Assembly: GCF_022458985.1 (NCBI RefSeq)
Contig: NC_061785.1
Location: 1,915,816-1,979,815, forward strand
Direction: 5' to 3'
Source of the DNA: Mugil cephalus
Taxonomy: Eukaryota; Chordata; Actinopteri; Mugiliformes; Mugilidae
DNA: 64,000 nucleotides
Shown here piece by piece: positions 37,024 to 47,404 of the stretch. The first letter of the stretch is position 1. Every line of letters begins with the position of its first letter. The notes beneath the pieces were generated by a model that was not told the origin of the DNA, did not search any database, and was given only the letters and a program-made list of their open reading frames with translations. The position numbers were made by a program, and so were the translations under genes.

Positions 37024-38277
37024 TGGAGGAGGAGGGAGGAGAGGAGGGGCTGAGGGGAGAGTAGGAGGGTGAGGAGGAGGAGGAGGAGGAGGCTGAGGAG
37101 AGGAGGGAGGGATGAGGGAGGAGGAAGGGTGAGGGAGGAGGGGGTGAGGGAGGAGGAAGGTGAGGGGGGAGGTGAGGGAGGAGGAGGTGAGGGAGGGGGG
37201 AGGAGGGAGGAGGAGGCTGAGGGGAGGAGGGAGGGGGAAGGAGGAGGAGGGTGAGGGAGGAGGAGGTGAGGGAGGAGGAGGAGGGTGAGGAGGAGGAGGG
37301 TGAGGAGAGGAGGTGAGGGAGGAGGAGGAGGAGGTGAGGAGGAGGTGAGGGAGGAGGAGGGAGGAGGAGGAGGTGAGGGAGGAGGAGGTGAGGGAGGAGG
37401 AAGGTGAGGGAGGAGGAGGAAGGTGAGGGAGGAGGAGGTGAGGGGGAGGAGGGAGGTGAGGGAGGAGGGAGGGAGAGAGGAGGAAGGTGAGGGAGGAGGA
37501 AGGTGAGGGAGGAGGAGGCTGAGGGAGGAGGAAGGGTGAGGGAGGAGGAGGTGAGGAGGAGGAAGGTGAGGAGGAGAGGCTGAGGGAGGAGGAGGAGGGT
37601 GAGGGAGGAGGGTGAGGGGAGGAGAGAGGCTGAGGTAGGAGGAGGAGGGTGAGGGAGGAGGAGGAGGGAGGAGGAGGTGAGGGAGGAGGAGGAGGGTGAG
37701 GGAGGAGGCTGAGGGAGGAGGAGGCTGAGGGAGGAGGGTGAGGGAGGAGGAGGAATGGTGAGGGAGGAGGAGGGTGAGGGAGGAGGAGGAGGAGGGAGGA
37801 GGAGGCTGAGGGAGGAGGAGGGTGAAGGAGGAGGAGGGTGAGGGAGGAGGAGGGTGAGGGAGGAGGAAGGTGAGGGAGGAGGAGGAATGGTGAGGGAGGA
37901 GGAGGGTGAGGGAGGAGGAGGCTGAGGGAGGAGGAAGGTGAGGGAGGAGGAAGGTGAGGGAGGAGGAAAGGTGTGTGAGGAGGAGGCTGAGGGAGGAGGA
38001 GGAAGGGTGAGGGAGGAGGAGGGTGAGGAAGGAGGAAGGTGAGCGAGGAGGAGGCTGAGGGAGGAGGAGGAGGGTGAGGGAGGAGGGTGAGGGAGGAGGA
38101 GGAGGGTGAGGGAGGAGGAGGAGGGTGAGGGAGGAGGGTGAGGGAGGAGGAGGGTGAGGGAGGAGGAGGAGGGTGAGGGAGGAGGAGGTGAGGGAGGAGG
38201 AGGAGGCTGAGGGAGGAGGGTGAGGGAGGAGGAGGTGAGGGAGGAGGAGGGTGAGGGAGGAGGAGGGTGAGGGAGGA
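37024..38277. repeat. purine-only GAGGGAGGAGG array, 1.25 kb
   Basis: Over 1.2 kb of almost uninterrupted A/G on the plus strand, broken only by isolated T (GGTGAGGG) and C (GGCTGAGGG). The unit is a variable 12-21 bp GTGAGGGAGGAGGAG(GAG)n. The minus strand reads poly-Pro/Ser/Leu in all three frames (ORFs to 443 residues), which are artefacts. The tract is suited to G-quadruplex and triplex (H-DNA) structures. It ends 1.1 kb before the EF-hand gene. Confidence 0.93.
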
Positions 38278-38657
38278 GCACGTGTTGCTGCGGTGGTGGT
38301 TGAGAAGCTGCTGCACCGTCGTTACTTATTGATGAAATTCTGCTGCACAGACACGAACAAGAACAAGAACAAGAAAAGTTTGTTCACAACATCGTCCTCC
38401 AGTTCAACCCCATCAGCTGATCTCATGGGGGGATGGTGGGGGGGGGGGGCAGGTGCAAGGCCCCTGGAGGCCACGTCCTTCCCGTATATAACAGAGCAGT
38501 CCTGGGGGGGGAGGGGGTCAGTAAATGGAGTCGACCTTGGGACAGTAACAGGTAACGATTTCCAATACGCTGACTTTTTATTTTTCTTTTTGGTGTTAAT
38601 TTGCTTCTTCTCTTCAGGACGGTTTGTTTTGATTCACGCTGTGTCTCTGTAAAAACT

Positions 38658-38702
38658 CTTCTTCTTCTTCTTCTTCTTCTTCTTCTTCTTCTTCTTCTTC
38701 TT
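38658..38702. repeat. CTT repeat
   Basis: About fifteen CTT units, purine-rich on the minus strand. Confidence 0.9.
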
Positions 38703-39621
38703 GAGACGAGAGTTTCTTAAAGTGTAAACGACGGCGCGGGGACCGAGGGGGCGGAGCTTCACCTCTACCACACACACTCATATTCTCTGAGGTCACGCGT
38801 TATTATCAGTGACCCGGCTCTGACTAATCGCTGGAGCAGGTGATGATTCATGAAAGAAAAGAAACAAAGCGTCGCCTCCTTCGTTTGACACGAACCAGTG
38901 AAGCCGCTGGAGGAGTCACTGCGTGTTTTCACCTAAAAACCAGAGAAAAACAAACCAGAACATGGACACGGGGGAAGATTTAAAACACTGGTGGGAAACA
39001 TACGGCCTGTGGACCAAAAGCGGCCCCATAGAGGGTCTAACCTGGGCCAAAGCCTGAATATGTTACACAGACAATAATCCCTTATTGTTCCTCTTGCTTA
39101 AAAAAACTAGTTCAACTAATATAAAATTTTTCCTATTGCTCAGAACGACATGAAACGAGTGTTAAACTAATTTTCCCATGTAGAGGCAGAAAGATCACGA
39201 GTCTTGGTGAAACTTTTGTTTTGGCCGCTGGTGGAGCGAAAGACGTCGTTTATCTGAGCAGATAAAACCTAAAGCGACGACTGCGCGGCAACGGGTCAGA
39301 GCCGAGATGAAGCTGCAGAATCAGAATCAGCCGATGACCTGCAGCTTCATCGCTCTCTGCTTCCACGTCTCCCGCTCAGGACACGGCTGCAGGACATGGA
39401 GGACGACTTTGGGCGCCAGGTGAAGAAAGTGGGCGTGGCCACGGGGGCGTGGCTCACCGAGAAGGACGTCGAGCGCGTGTCCCAGGGGATCACATGGCTG
39501 GTGAGCTGAGTCCTGATTGGACACGTGTGAGGGTTTAGGTTTTAGGATGAGCTGCTGCTGAAAAAGGGACGTCTGTGAGTCACCACATTTATTCATGACA
39601 TCTCTGGTCTCATGTCCACAG

Positions 39622-39672
39622 GAGGAGGAGGAGAAGGAGGAGAAGGAGGAGGAGGAGGAGGAGGAGGAGGAG
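39622..39672 (+). repeat. GAG repeat inside the EF-hand gene exon
   Basis: About 17 GAG/AAG codons start directly after the acceptor of exon b and read poly-Glu. They replace the helical segment expected before the first EF loop. Confidence 0.85.
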
Positions 39673-40472
39673 GCCGTCAGGAAGATCTTCACGGTGCTCG
39701 ACAGAATCGGCAGCGGCTTCATCGAGTGGAACGAGATCAAGTTCGTCTTTCACTGCTTTTTTAAAAAAAAAACAAGAACAAATCAAACCATTTTATCAGG
39801 ATTCACAGGTTCGAACATGTGAAGTTTAAGACCTGTATGAAAAATAAGGTGAATTAGAGACAGAATCACTTTTAAAATGTTTTACTGTCATTCAGACGTC
39901 AGAGTCGTTACTGCAGATGACGTGATAATAAACGGACGTAAGGATTTAACACTTGACTAAATGAAATATACTCGTATTTAGACTTTTAAGGCCTTAAATG
40001 ATGATCAAATATGAGACGTTTCTTCAGTTATTCTACTGAAATGTTATTTGACGCTTTCATGAAGCTGCTGTGTCTGTGTTTATGTGTCGTGTCTGAAGAT
40101 GGATGGAGACGGAAATGCAGGAAATAATAAAACACACGACCACGTGTAAACAACATTCACAGTAAATATTATTTAGCGTAATATAGAGTTCATTAATTTG
40201 ATCCGTCCTCATCAAATAAATAAAGAATAAGTACGAGTTCATCCTCAGCCGCGTTTCTGTTCCACTTTCTCACAAAATAAAAGTTTTGATAAAGGTCTTT
40301 GTGCGTGAAAACTCTTCAGATGAACTGGTCACATGACCCGTGTGTCGTCTCCAGTGACGAGGAAACGCCAAAAAAAAGTGTTTCTGCTGCACGTTTGAGA
40401 TAAACTTTTATATCGATACGTCTGAAAAAAATCACCTCATGAGAGAAGAAAAGGTTTAGCTTCAGATATTTG

Positions 40473-40494
40473 AGGTTTTTTTTTTTTTTTTTTT
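40473..40494. repeat. poly-T run
   Basis: About 18-20 T in the intron between exons b and c of the EF-hand gene. Confidence 0.8.
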
Positions 40495-40651
40495 AAATGT
40501 TTCAGTTTTATTGCCATATTTAGGTTTTGTGCATTGCTACAGGGAACGGAAGAGTATTAGTAAAAAAATTAAAGAGCAAAGCAACAGTGTGACGATCTCC
40601 ATTAATTAGGCCACAACTTCCAGGTTAAAGGTCGACTTTCTACTGTTTTCT

Positions 40652-40758
40652 CAAAATTTCAACTTTTTTCTCAAAAAATCGTCTTTTTTTCTTGAAATTT
40701 CGTCTTTTTTCTCAAAAAATCGTCTTTTTTTCTTGAAATTTCATCTTTTTTCTCAAAG
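40652..40758 (+). repeat. tandem repeat TTTTTTCTCAAAAAATCGTC
   Basis: Alternating units TTTTTTCTCAAAAAATCGTC and TTTTTTTCTTGAAATTTCGTC, three to four rounds, lie in the intron about 120 bp upstream of exon c. Confidence 0.75.
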
Positions 40759-41195
40759 TGCATGATGAAAAAACATCTTCCTCCTCTAATTTTCTTTTCT
40801 CATGGGCCCTGATACTCTGCTGTAGAATGGAAACACAGCAACTGAAGTAACTAAATAAAGCTGTAAATATTCTCAGGTACATCGTGTCCACGCCGTGATT
40901 CAGGCCGCAGACACAGACGGAGACGGAGACGGAGACGGACGCATCGACTACAGAGGTGAAGACACGTCCTCAGCACACGGACACGTTCGTGTCCTCAGGG
41001 TTCGTCCTGATTCTCCTGCTCTGAGCTCAGAATCAGAATCACGGAGCAAACATTTTAGAAGAAGATGCACAAACACAAATCACCTTTTGGAGAATGAGGT
41101 TCTTGTAGCTTTTTCAGAAACTCTTCATGTTTCTCCCTCGTGTCCTGGCAGAGTTTTCAGACATGGTGAAGATGGAGAAGAAACCCAGGAAGTAG

Positions 41196-42139
41196 AGGTC
41201 ACACTGTAAAAGGACGGACGCTCTGAGAATAAATTCACTTCTCCTGCCACCAAGGTTGTTGCTACAGACGCTGGTTTAGACATAAACTGACTTCATCAGG
41301 TTTAGCAATAAAAATTCCTACCTGTGTATCATCATAAAACATCTGACACTGTAGCGGCTGCTGATCTTTTTCTTCTGGTTCCTTTTTCGTTCTCGGTGGA
41401 GACGTTAATTCATTAAATGAAACAGAGAAATACCTGCTTCTTCCAGCTCAGCTCAGTTTTAATCTGTTTTTTTTTTTTTTTCTCATCAAACAGAAACTTC
41501 TACTAATCTTATAAAGTGAATTCAGATTAAATTCATGAAACATTCTTTCATTTTGTTCTCAAATACTGACGGTCACATTCAGCTTTTCTGCTGCACATTT
41601 AAAGTAAATCCTCAATAATAATAAAACACAGAAACACAGTCTGTAACTGGAGCTGAAGTCAGCGAGGCCACAACTTAAAGTGCAGTAGTTATAAGAACCG
41701 TACGTTCTACAGGTTATATGTAAACTAGACGGAGCTCAAAGCACCAGGACGTGTCTGCCTCATGTTAATAACACATGTATCAGTTTAAAGAGTTTAACAT
41801 CACTCTAACACAGTAAGAAATAACACAAATAGGTTCATTCTGAGGTTTGTGAAGTGCTACATGTCGGCTCTATGTTAATTTAACCACTGATCACACATGA
41901 AACTGCAGCATAGACTCATTAAACTCACACAAAGTGTCAAACAAAGTCATAATATACCAGAAAAAAAAGGTAAGAGCTCATCTTCATCTAAGAGAAGAGT
42001 TCGTCTTCTAGTTCATGAACAAAATCCGTCACATCTACGACGTGTTTAAAAGTCTCAAACAAACTTAAAGAATCTCTCCAAATAAAATCAAGCCTCTAAC
42101 TTTAATAATTTTATAACAAAACCAAACGTAACTACGTTT
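41196..42139. other. convergent intergenic gap / start of duplicated unit
   Basis: The EF-hand gene (plus) and zinc-finger copy 1 (minus) converge here. From about 41520 the sequence matches, with divergence, 45690-47340 downstream of copy 2. Shared words are AACTAGACGGAGCTCAAAGCACC and AGTCATAATATACCAGAAAAAAA. It is therefore the 3' flank of the duplicated zinc-finger unit. No gene is seen. Confidence 0.6.
41228..41233 (+). terminator. poly(A) signal of the EF-hand gene
   Basis: AATAAA lies 33 bases after the stop codon at 41195, and a second AATAAA is near 41307. Their presence supports a true 3' end here even if the coding frame is broken. Confidence 0.6.
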
Positions 42140-44466
42140 CTACACTATGTGGAACCTCATGTGTCTGTTCAAACTTCCTGGTTGTGTGAACTCTTGACCA
42201 CAAACAGCGCAACCGAACGGTTTCTCTCCGGTGTGAACGGTGACGTGCGTCATCAGATGCGTCCTCCGTTTAAATCTTTTCCCGCAGTCGTCACAACCGA
42301 ACGGTTTCTCCCCCGTGTGAATCGCTGCATGCGTCGCCAGATGCGTCTTCCTTTTAAATCCTTTCCCGCAGTCGTCGCAGGTAAACGGTTTCTCCTCCGT
42401 GTGAACCGTGATGTGCGTCCTAAGAAGCGCCTTCCGGTTGAATCTTTTCCCGCAGTCGTTGCAGGCGTACGGTTTCTCTCCCGTGTGAACTCTCATGTGA
42501 GTCTTAAGGTTGTATTGATTCCTGGCTCTTTTCCCACAAATGTCACAAACGTACGGTTTCTCTCCCGTGTGGATCCTAATGTGCGTCTTCAGATTTTGCT
42601 TATGTCTGAACCTTTGTCCACAAACATCGCAGCCGAATGATTTCTCTCCCGTGTGAACTCTCATGTGCGTCGTCAGATTATACTGATACTTAACTCTTTT
42701 ACCGCAAATGTCACAACTGAACGATTTCTCTCCCGCGTCGACTCTCGTCTCTGAATCTTCACTTTGCTTCTGTCCAGAACATGAATTGTGTGTCATGTGC
42801 CGTTGAAGCGACTGCTTGTAGAGGAAACGTTTGCCACACTCGGAGCAGCTGAAGGTTTTTTTGGCTCCATTACTCGTCTCATCTGGTTTTACACCCGACT
42901 CTGAAAGTCCGACCTCTTTCCAACCCCCGTCTGTGACTTCAGCGTCAGACCCAGGATCTGATAAAGGCTCCTGCCATTCGTCTTCACTCACGTCGGTTTC
43001 AGAAGAGTCTGAAGTCTCAGGATCGGTGTTTGTTTGAAAGTGACTGTTTGGTTCTGGAAGATCTGCGTCTCTGTCCGTTTGGATCCAGTTTGGTACTTGA
43101 AGCTGTGAGGACTGAGGCTCCTCTTCATCGTCCTCACTCTTCACATGAACAACAGTGAAGGGGAAGCTGGTGACGTCCGCCTCCTCCAGCCCATGAAGCT
43201 GCTCTCCTTCCTGACTGGACCAGAACTCCTCCTGTTCCTCCTTCACATATAGGTCCTGTTCTTCCAGACCGGGGCTCCACGGAAACTCTTCTTTAATCAC
43301 GATCAGCTGATGCACGTCTGCAGGTAATGATATAAAGACACACACAAGTTCACCATGGACACCTGGGACAGTGGATATACACTTCCTGGTCAAAAAACAA
43401 GAACAAAAGAAGCTGGATTTAACTGAGCTACTAGTTCAGAGCCTCCTATTGGATAATCAGTGCACGGGAAATTATCTTTCAGCTGGTAAAAGCTATTTAA
43501 GACCAACTGATGCAATGAGGAGCTTCTCATTTCTTCAACAACCATGTTGCTGCATCAAGCAGAGGAAACATCTAGAAACTAGGCAGGACTTTTTCTTCCC
43601 TGATGCTACAGGTTTATTCCAGGATTCATGGGGCTCAGATGGTGAAAGAGGTTCAGACCAGAGTCCAGACCTGAACCCCAGAGAGAAGCTCTGATCAGGG
43701 GTCAGACTCTGACGTCATCAATACAAGATCTGACCTAAAAACACTGGATGAAATGAATCTGGTGAAACTGTAGAAGCTTCTTATTGAACCAATAACACAG
43801 CGAATGCTTCTGGAATCTAAACTTGAGGAAGTGCAGTGAGAGACCTTATACATTTTTTTTGGTGAGGTGGTGCATTTAAACAGTTCAAGCTTAAGGGCCA
43901 CGCTTCAATACACGAGGACCCAAAACATGAACATGGTCAGTTTAGATCAATTAGCATCAGAAATTACTACAACTAAAATCTAAATGCAATGTTTTCATGA
44001 AACAGCTGCTAATTATAAGAACAAAACACACAACTTCCAACATATTTAATGTTTACTTTTTTACCTCCTGTGTGAACTGTCTTTAAACTGTGGGATAAAT
44101 TTAGATGGTTTTATTTCAGATGAAGGGAAAATGATCTGAAAGGCCTGGGTTAAGCTTCATGGTAGTTTTTGGTCAACATGACTCTATGTGTGTAAGATGT
44201 GAACATGAACAGAGGGAATCCTGTACATCTTTTTAATGTCCTGTCAGTAGCAGTAAGGAACTGGATGTGTGTTAATGAACTTAACACTGACTTCAGTGTG
44301 TTAGCAGGTAGCCGTTAGCCCCGTTAAATGTGAGGCTCTTCTTACCAGTGGTCTGGTTTCTACCGACATCCTGCGGCTGATGGACACCGAGACCTTTAAT
44401 CTCCAGCTTCTCCTCCAAAGTCAGACTCCCAGTGTCGAGCTGGTGGAGATAATCCACTTGGTTCAT
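42140..44466 (-). CDS. C2H2 zinc-finger protein, copy 1
   Basis: Two exons: 44346-44466 (ATG at 44466; MNQVDYLHQLDTGSLTLEEK..., donor ACTG|GTAAGA, phase 1) and 42140-43317 (acceptor CTGCAG). The product is 432 residues. The upstream in-frame codon at 44475 is GTG, so the Met at 44466 is the start. Exon 2 opens with DVHQLIVIKEEFPWSPGLEE, an acidic N-terminus typical of large fish zinc-finger families, then an acidic/Ser linker. A degenerate finger (CSECGKRF..HMTHNSC) is followed by seven standard C2H2 fingers joined by H-TGEKP linkers: CDICGKRVKYQYNLTTHMRVH-type first, CAVCGQEFTQPGSLNRHMRFH-type last. It probably acts as a nuclear DNA-binding protein. The target is unknown, and there is no KRAB or BTB domain. 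Confidence 0.9.
43395..44060 (+). mobile_element. degenerate Tc1/mariner-like fragment in intron
   Basis: The intron of zinc-finger copy 1 is about 1 kb, against about 0.4 kb in copy 2; the extra sequence lies here. One plus-strand stretch near 43650-43690 reads DQSPDLNPREKL. It resembles the SPDLNPIE signature near the catalytic end of Tc1/mariner-type transposases. Frames on either side are broken and no inverted termini were found, so this is a relic at most. Confidence 0.4.
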
Positions 44467-44760
44467 GGTGTCCACGCTCGTCCTTCAGGAATAAACCGGA
44501 GAGGATCGTTGTAGATGATTCGGGCCTGCGCAGAACCGATCACCGCCGACCTCCGCTCAGAACCGGGTCCATCCTGTCCCCCCTGGATCCGTAGGGGGTT
44601 CTAGGAGCTGGATACGAACTCTAACAGAGAAACGCTCTCTGGATCCATCCTGCAAAACGACTTGTTGACGAATTCTCATCAGGCACCGGCACGGACGCCT
44701 TTACAGCGCGTCACCATGGCAACGCACAGCCTCCAGGACACTTCCGGGTTTTTCCCCCCA
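44467..44760 (-). promoter_or_regulatory. promoter/5'UTR block of zinc-finger copy 1
   Basis: About 290 bp upstream of the ATG are nearly identical to 55791-56060 upstream of copy 3, including GTTGTAGATGATTCGGGCCTGCGCAGAACC, TAACAGAGAAACGCTCTCTGGATCC and CGTCACCATGGCAACGCACAGCC. GCCTGCGCAGAA resembles an NRF1-type site (inference). The common conservation marks it as the working promoter region. Confidence 0.55.
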
Positions 44761-45013
44761 ACTTCCAATAAACAAACAAACAAAATTAAAAATATATATG
44801 TAATATATTTAGAAAGGCTTAAACGAACAGTTGTAGTGTTTTTTAAGTCGAATATATAATAAATTATAATAATCATCATCATCGCTGTAATTATACTGCG
44901 TCACCATAGCAACCACGAGTCCAGCTGTGCAGTTCAGTCATCGTGAAGGTAGATCTACTTTATTTATGTTCAGTGTCCTTCATCACATAATAACAATAAT
45001 AATAATAATAAAG

Positions 45014-45045
<32 letters not shown>

Positions 45046-45690
45046 CTACAACTCCGCCCTGTGAGGAAGCATTTGGACGATTAAAGTTTCATTATTATAT
45101 TATTATTATTGGTTATTATTACATTATATTATATGTGACACTGAATTTCTGTCAGGACAAATAAGGCATCTGATAATAATGTTAAAAAATAATAATAAAG
45201 CTATGAATATATAATCACAGTCCGGTTGGTTCCTCATAAGGAGGCGTAGAGTCTCACAGCTCAATGGAGTTCATTGTGTCTTTACAATTAATAATAGGTT
45301 CCTGTTTCCTTTTTTCAGACATGGACGTCTTAGAGTCTTATGTCCTGAGGGACAAACGTCCTCCTCGAGCAGCAGCCTGTCTCTGAAGAGCGTCTCTGTC
45401 TGACTACGGTGTCGTGTAAAGAGCGGTGGACGTTGTTCCTCATGTTCCTGGCATCTTATATTTAAAACCATTCATACGTATCTAAGTAGGAATAAACTGT
45501 AAATGTTTACATCAATAATTCAAACAGATGTGGGACTAGACTGAGAATCTAAGAGGAAACAGTTTGTAGTTCTGAGAACCAGCGGCGTCACACAGATTTC
45601 TTGTTCTTCTTGTTGCACGAGTTTGGAATCAGAGAAACAGCACGTTTGTTCCAACTCATCTGAGCTCATCAAGTAAAACTTGGACCAATC
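44761..45690. other. spacer between duplicated units, AT-rich
   Basis: AT-rich sequence with ATA/AAT runs (44995-45045). No gene is supported; short ORFs here are chance. Confidence 0.6.
44993..45045. repeat. AAT microsatellite
   Basis: TAATAATAATAATAA tract, interrupted once by AAGATAA. Confidence 0.85.
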
Positions 45691-45874
45691 GTACAAAAAT
45701 AAATTCATAAAATATTGTTTCTCTAATATGAGCTCAAACATTGTCTGTCACACTCAGCTTCCTGCTTCACAATTAAAGTAAACTGAGAATAACATTACAC
45801 AGAGTCACACTGTCGCCTCCAGGCTGTAAACACCTCGGCCTTGAGCTGACGTCAGTGCAGCTGTAACTTCAATA

Positions 45875-46315
45875 ATAATCATTTTATTTATAAAGATCTT
45901 TCAATCAGACTGAGGAACATGCAGTTTAAACAGATCATCAGAAATAAAACACAGGCTAAAACGACAAAAACAGTTAAAAAAAAACACATTAAGTCTCATA
46001 AGAATCGGTAAAGAAGTGGATCTTTACCTCAGCTTTGATCCGTCAGTAGAACATGTCAGGAACCATTTCACTGCTGCACAGGAAGCTGAAGCCTTTTTAG
46101 TGACTTTGTGAACACTGAACAGATCAGTTCGTTGGGGGCAAAGAGTCACCAGGTCATTCAAATAACACGGTGCAACGTCATTTACAGTTTCAAACGTTAG
46201 CAGGAGCAACTGAAGAGAGGTCAACACAGCAGTGATGTGTTCATATTTACTGCTCCGCTCAGAATATGAGCTGCACCGTCTGCTCCACCGGCACAAAACT
46301 TTTTCTTTTTAAAAC
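45875..46315 (-). mobile_element. possible LINE-derived fragment
   Basis: This block interrupts the similarity between the two duplicated units: homology resumes at 46330 with CCGTACGTCCTACACGTTACATGTAAACTAGACG. On the minus strand one frame reads LLLLTFETVNDVAPCYLNDLV, which recalls the 'LTYKALNGLAPSYLSDLL' segment near the end of some L2/CR1-type LINE ORFs. CAATCAGACTGAGGAACATGCAGTTTAAACAG resembles common fish repeat ends. It is degenerate; the assignment is by resemblance only. Confidence 0.35.
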
Positions 46316-46429
46316 CAATAACTGCATAAGTACCGTACGTCCTACACGTTACATGTAAACTAGACGTAGCTCAAAGCACCACGACGTGTCTGCCTCATGT
46401 TAATAACACATGTAAGTTCACAGACTGGG

Positions 46430-47035
46430 AGAAAACCCATAGGTCAAAGTCTAACAGCGCCATCTACTGGTGGAAGCCAGAACTCTGTCTGTGGAGTCGG
46501 GACATGTCCAGACTCTGATGAACAGTGTGAAGCTTTTAGCAGGTGTGGACTTTTTGCACGTTTCCCTAGTTGTGCATTCATTGTTGAGGAAATGTAAGTG
46601 TTTATTCTCCCTAGTTACAGATAATTTGATCAATGTTCTGGTTTCTGCTTTGACGAGAAATGTGTCGTGTGAGTCTGAGTTAGTCAAGTAGCCGGTGTCT
46701 CAGAAGTCGGAAGCTCTGCCTCTTGCTAGCACCGCTTCTTTATTTTCAGACGCACACACACACACGTTGTTGAATCGTGTTGATTAAAGAAGATAAATCA
46801 GATCTCTCTCTCCAAGTGCCTTGATTTTCTAATCCTAGTTCATAATCCAGCGCCTCAGCCAGCGATTCTTCTACCGAGGCTTCGCCTCAAACACAGATCC
46901 TCTCACCTCATCTTCTGCTCCCACGTATCCTCTGTAGGGCTGTGATTTACTGGAGCCTATAGCAGCAGTCACCAGGCGACAGACGGGTTATAGGTTCTCA
47001 GCCCGTCACAGGACTCAAACATAGATCATTTCTTC
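46430..47035. repeat. second inserted block in unit 2 (interspersed repeats)
   Basis: It is absent from unit 1 at the equivalent place. It begins near AACAGCGCCATCTACTGGTGG and includes a CA run at 46751. It ends with GGGCTGTGATTTACTGGAGCCTATAGCAGCAGTCACCAGGCGACAGACGGGTTATAGG..CCCGTCACAGGACTC, which follows the layout of an abundant fish repeat. No ORF is supported. Confidence 0.45.
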
Positions 47036-47404
47036 AAGTAATGCAACAGAGGAGAACACGACTTTAACACAGTGAAATAAAAATACAAGACTGGATCATT
47101 CTGAGGTCAACTTCTGTTAACTTTACGTTCAGCTTTGTGGCTGGTGAAGTGCTTCATGTCGGCCACATGTTCATTTACCCTTTAACCTGTTAATGAGCAG
47201 CTGCATGAGTCATTAAATCCAAACAAAGTGCCAAACAAAGTCATAATATACCAGAAAAAAAGGTAATAGCTCATCGTCCAGTTCATGAACAAACTCAGTC
47301 ACATCTACGACGTGTTTAAAAGTCTCAAACAAACTTAAAGAACCAAATGAAATCAAGCCTCTAAGTTGAATAATTTTATAACAAAACCAAATATAGCTAC
47401 GTTT

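Larger units (their letters stand above)
27431..39395. other. intergenic region, repeat-rich
   Basis: No gene is supported between the aatk promoter side and the EF-hand gene at 39396. The region holds R1 copy d (28254), CA, CTC and GAA/GAG tracts, R3 copy b with a terminal VNTR (30953-31780), a repeat fragment (32930), and two kilobase-scale arrays (34513-35574 and 37024-38277). Positions 27450-28250, 28440-29380, 33300-34500 and 35580-36990 look like ordinary unique sequence with nothing identifiable. Confidence 0.6.
39396..41195 (+). pseudogene. pvalef: pvalef-like EF-hand gene, four exons, frameshifted
   Basis: The parts read as a parvalbumin-like EF-hand protein. Exon a (39396-39500) has ATG in good context, encodes MEDDFGRQVKKVGVATGAWL.., and has donor CTG|GTGAGC. 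Exon b (39622-39740) has acceptor CCACAG, 17 codons of near-pure Glu, then AVRKIFTVLDRIGSGFIEWN and EIK. Exon c (40877-40955) gives YIVSTP and, in another frame, VIQAADTDGDGDGDGRIDYR. Exon d (41152-41195) encodes (E)FSDMVKMEKKPRK-stop. Intron phases 0, 2 and 1 fit together, and FIEWNEIK, IQAADTDGDG and EEFS..K..K..KK endings match my memory of mammalian PVALEF. Oddities: the helix-rich AB segment before EF loop 1 is replaced by poly-Glu. Loop 1 has Ile at a Ca-ligand position. Loop 2 carries an extra GDGD, though its last 12 residues still form a canonical loop. Exon c contains in-frame TGA at 40896-40898, because about 16 codons expected there are missing and the frame shifts. It is either a decaying gene or an assembly collapse. 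Confidence 0.65.

Noticed and set aside
36980..38316. Minus-strand ORFs of 433 and 443 residues (Pro/Ser/Leu-rich)
   Set aside because: They read the purine-only array in two overlapping frames; no domain and no non-repetitive part.
42149..42640. 163-residue plus-strand ORF opposite zinc-finger copy 1 (and 47366-47773, 52803-53384)
   Set aside because: Antisense shadows of conserved TGEKP linkers and fingers; they recur in each copy for that reason.
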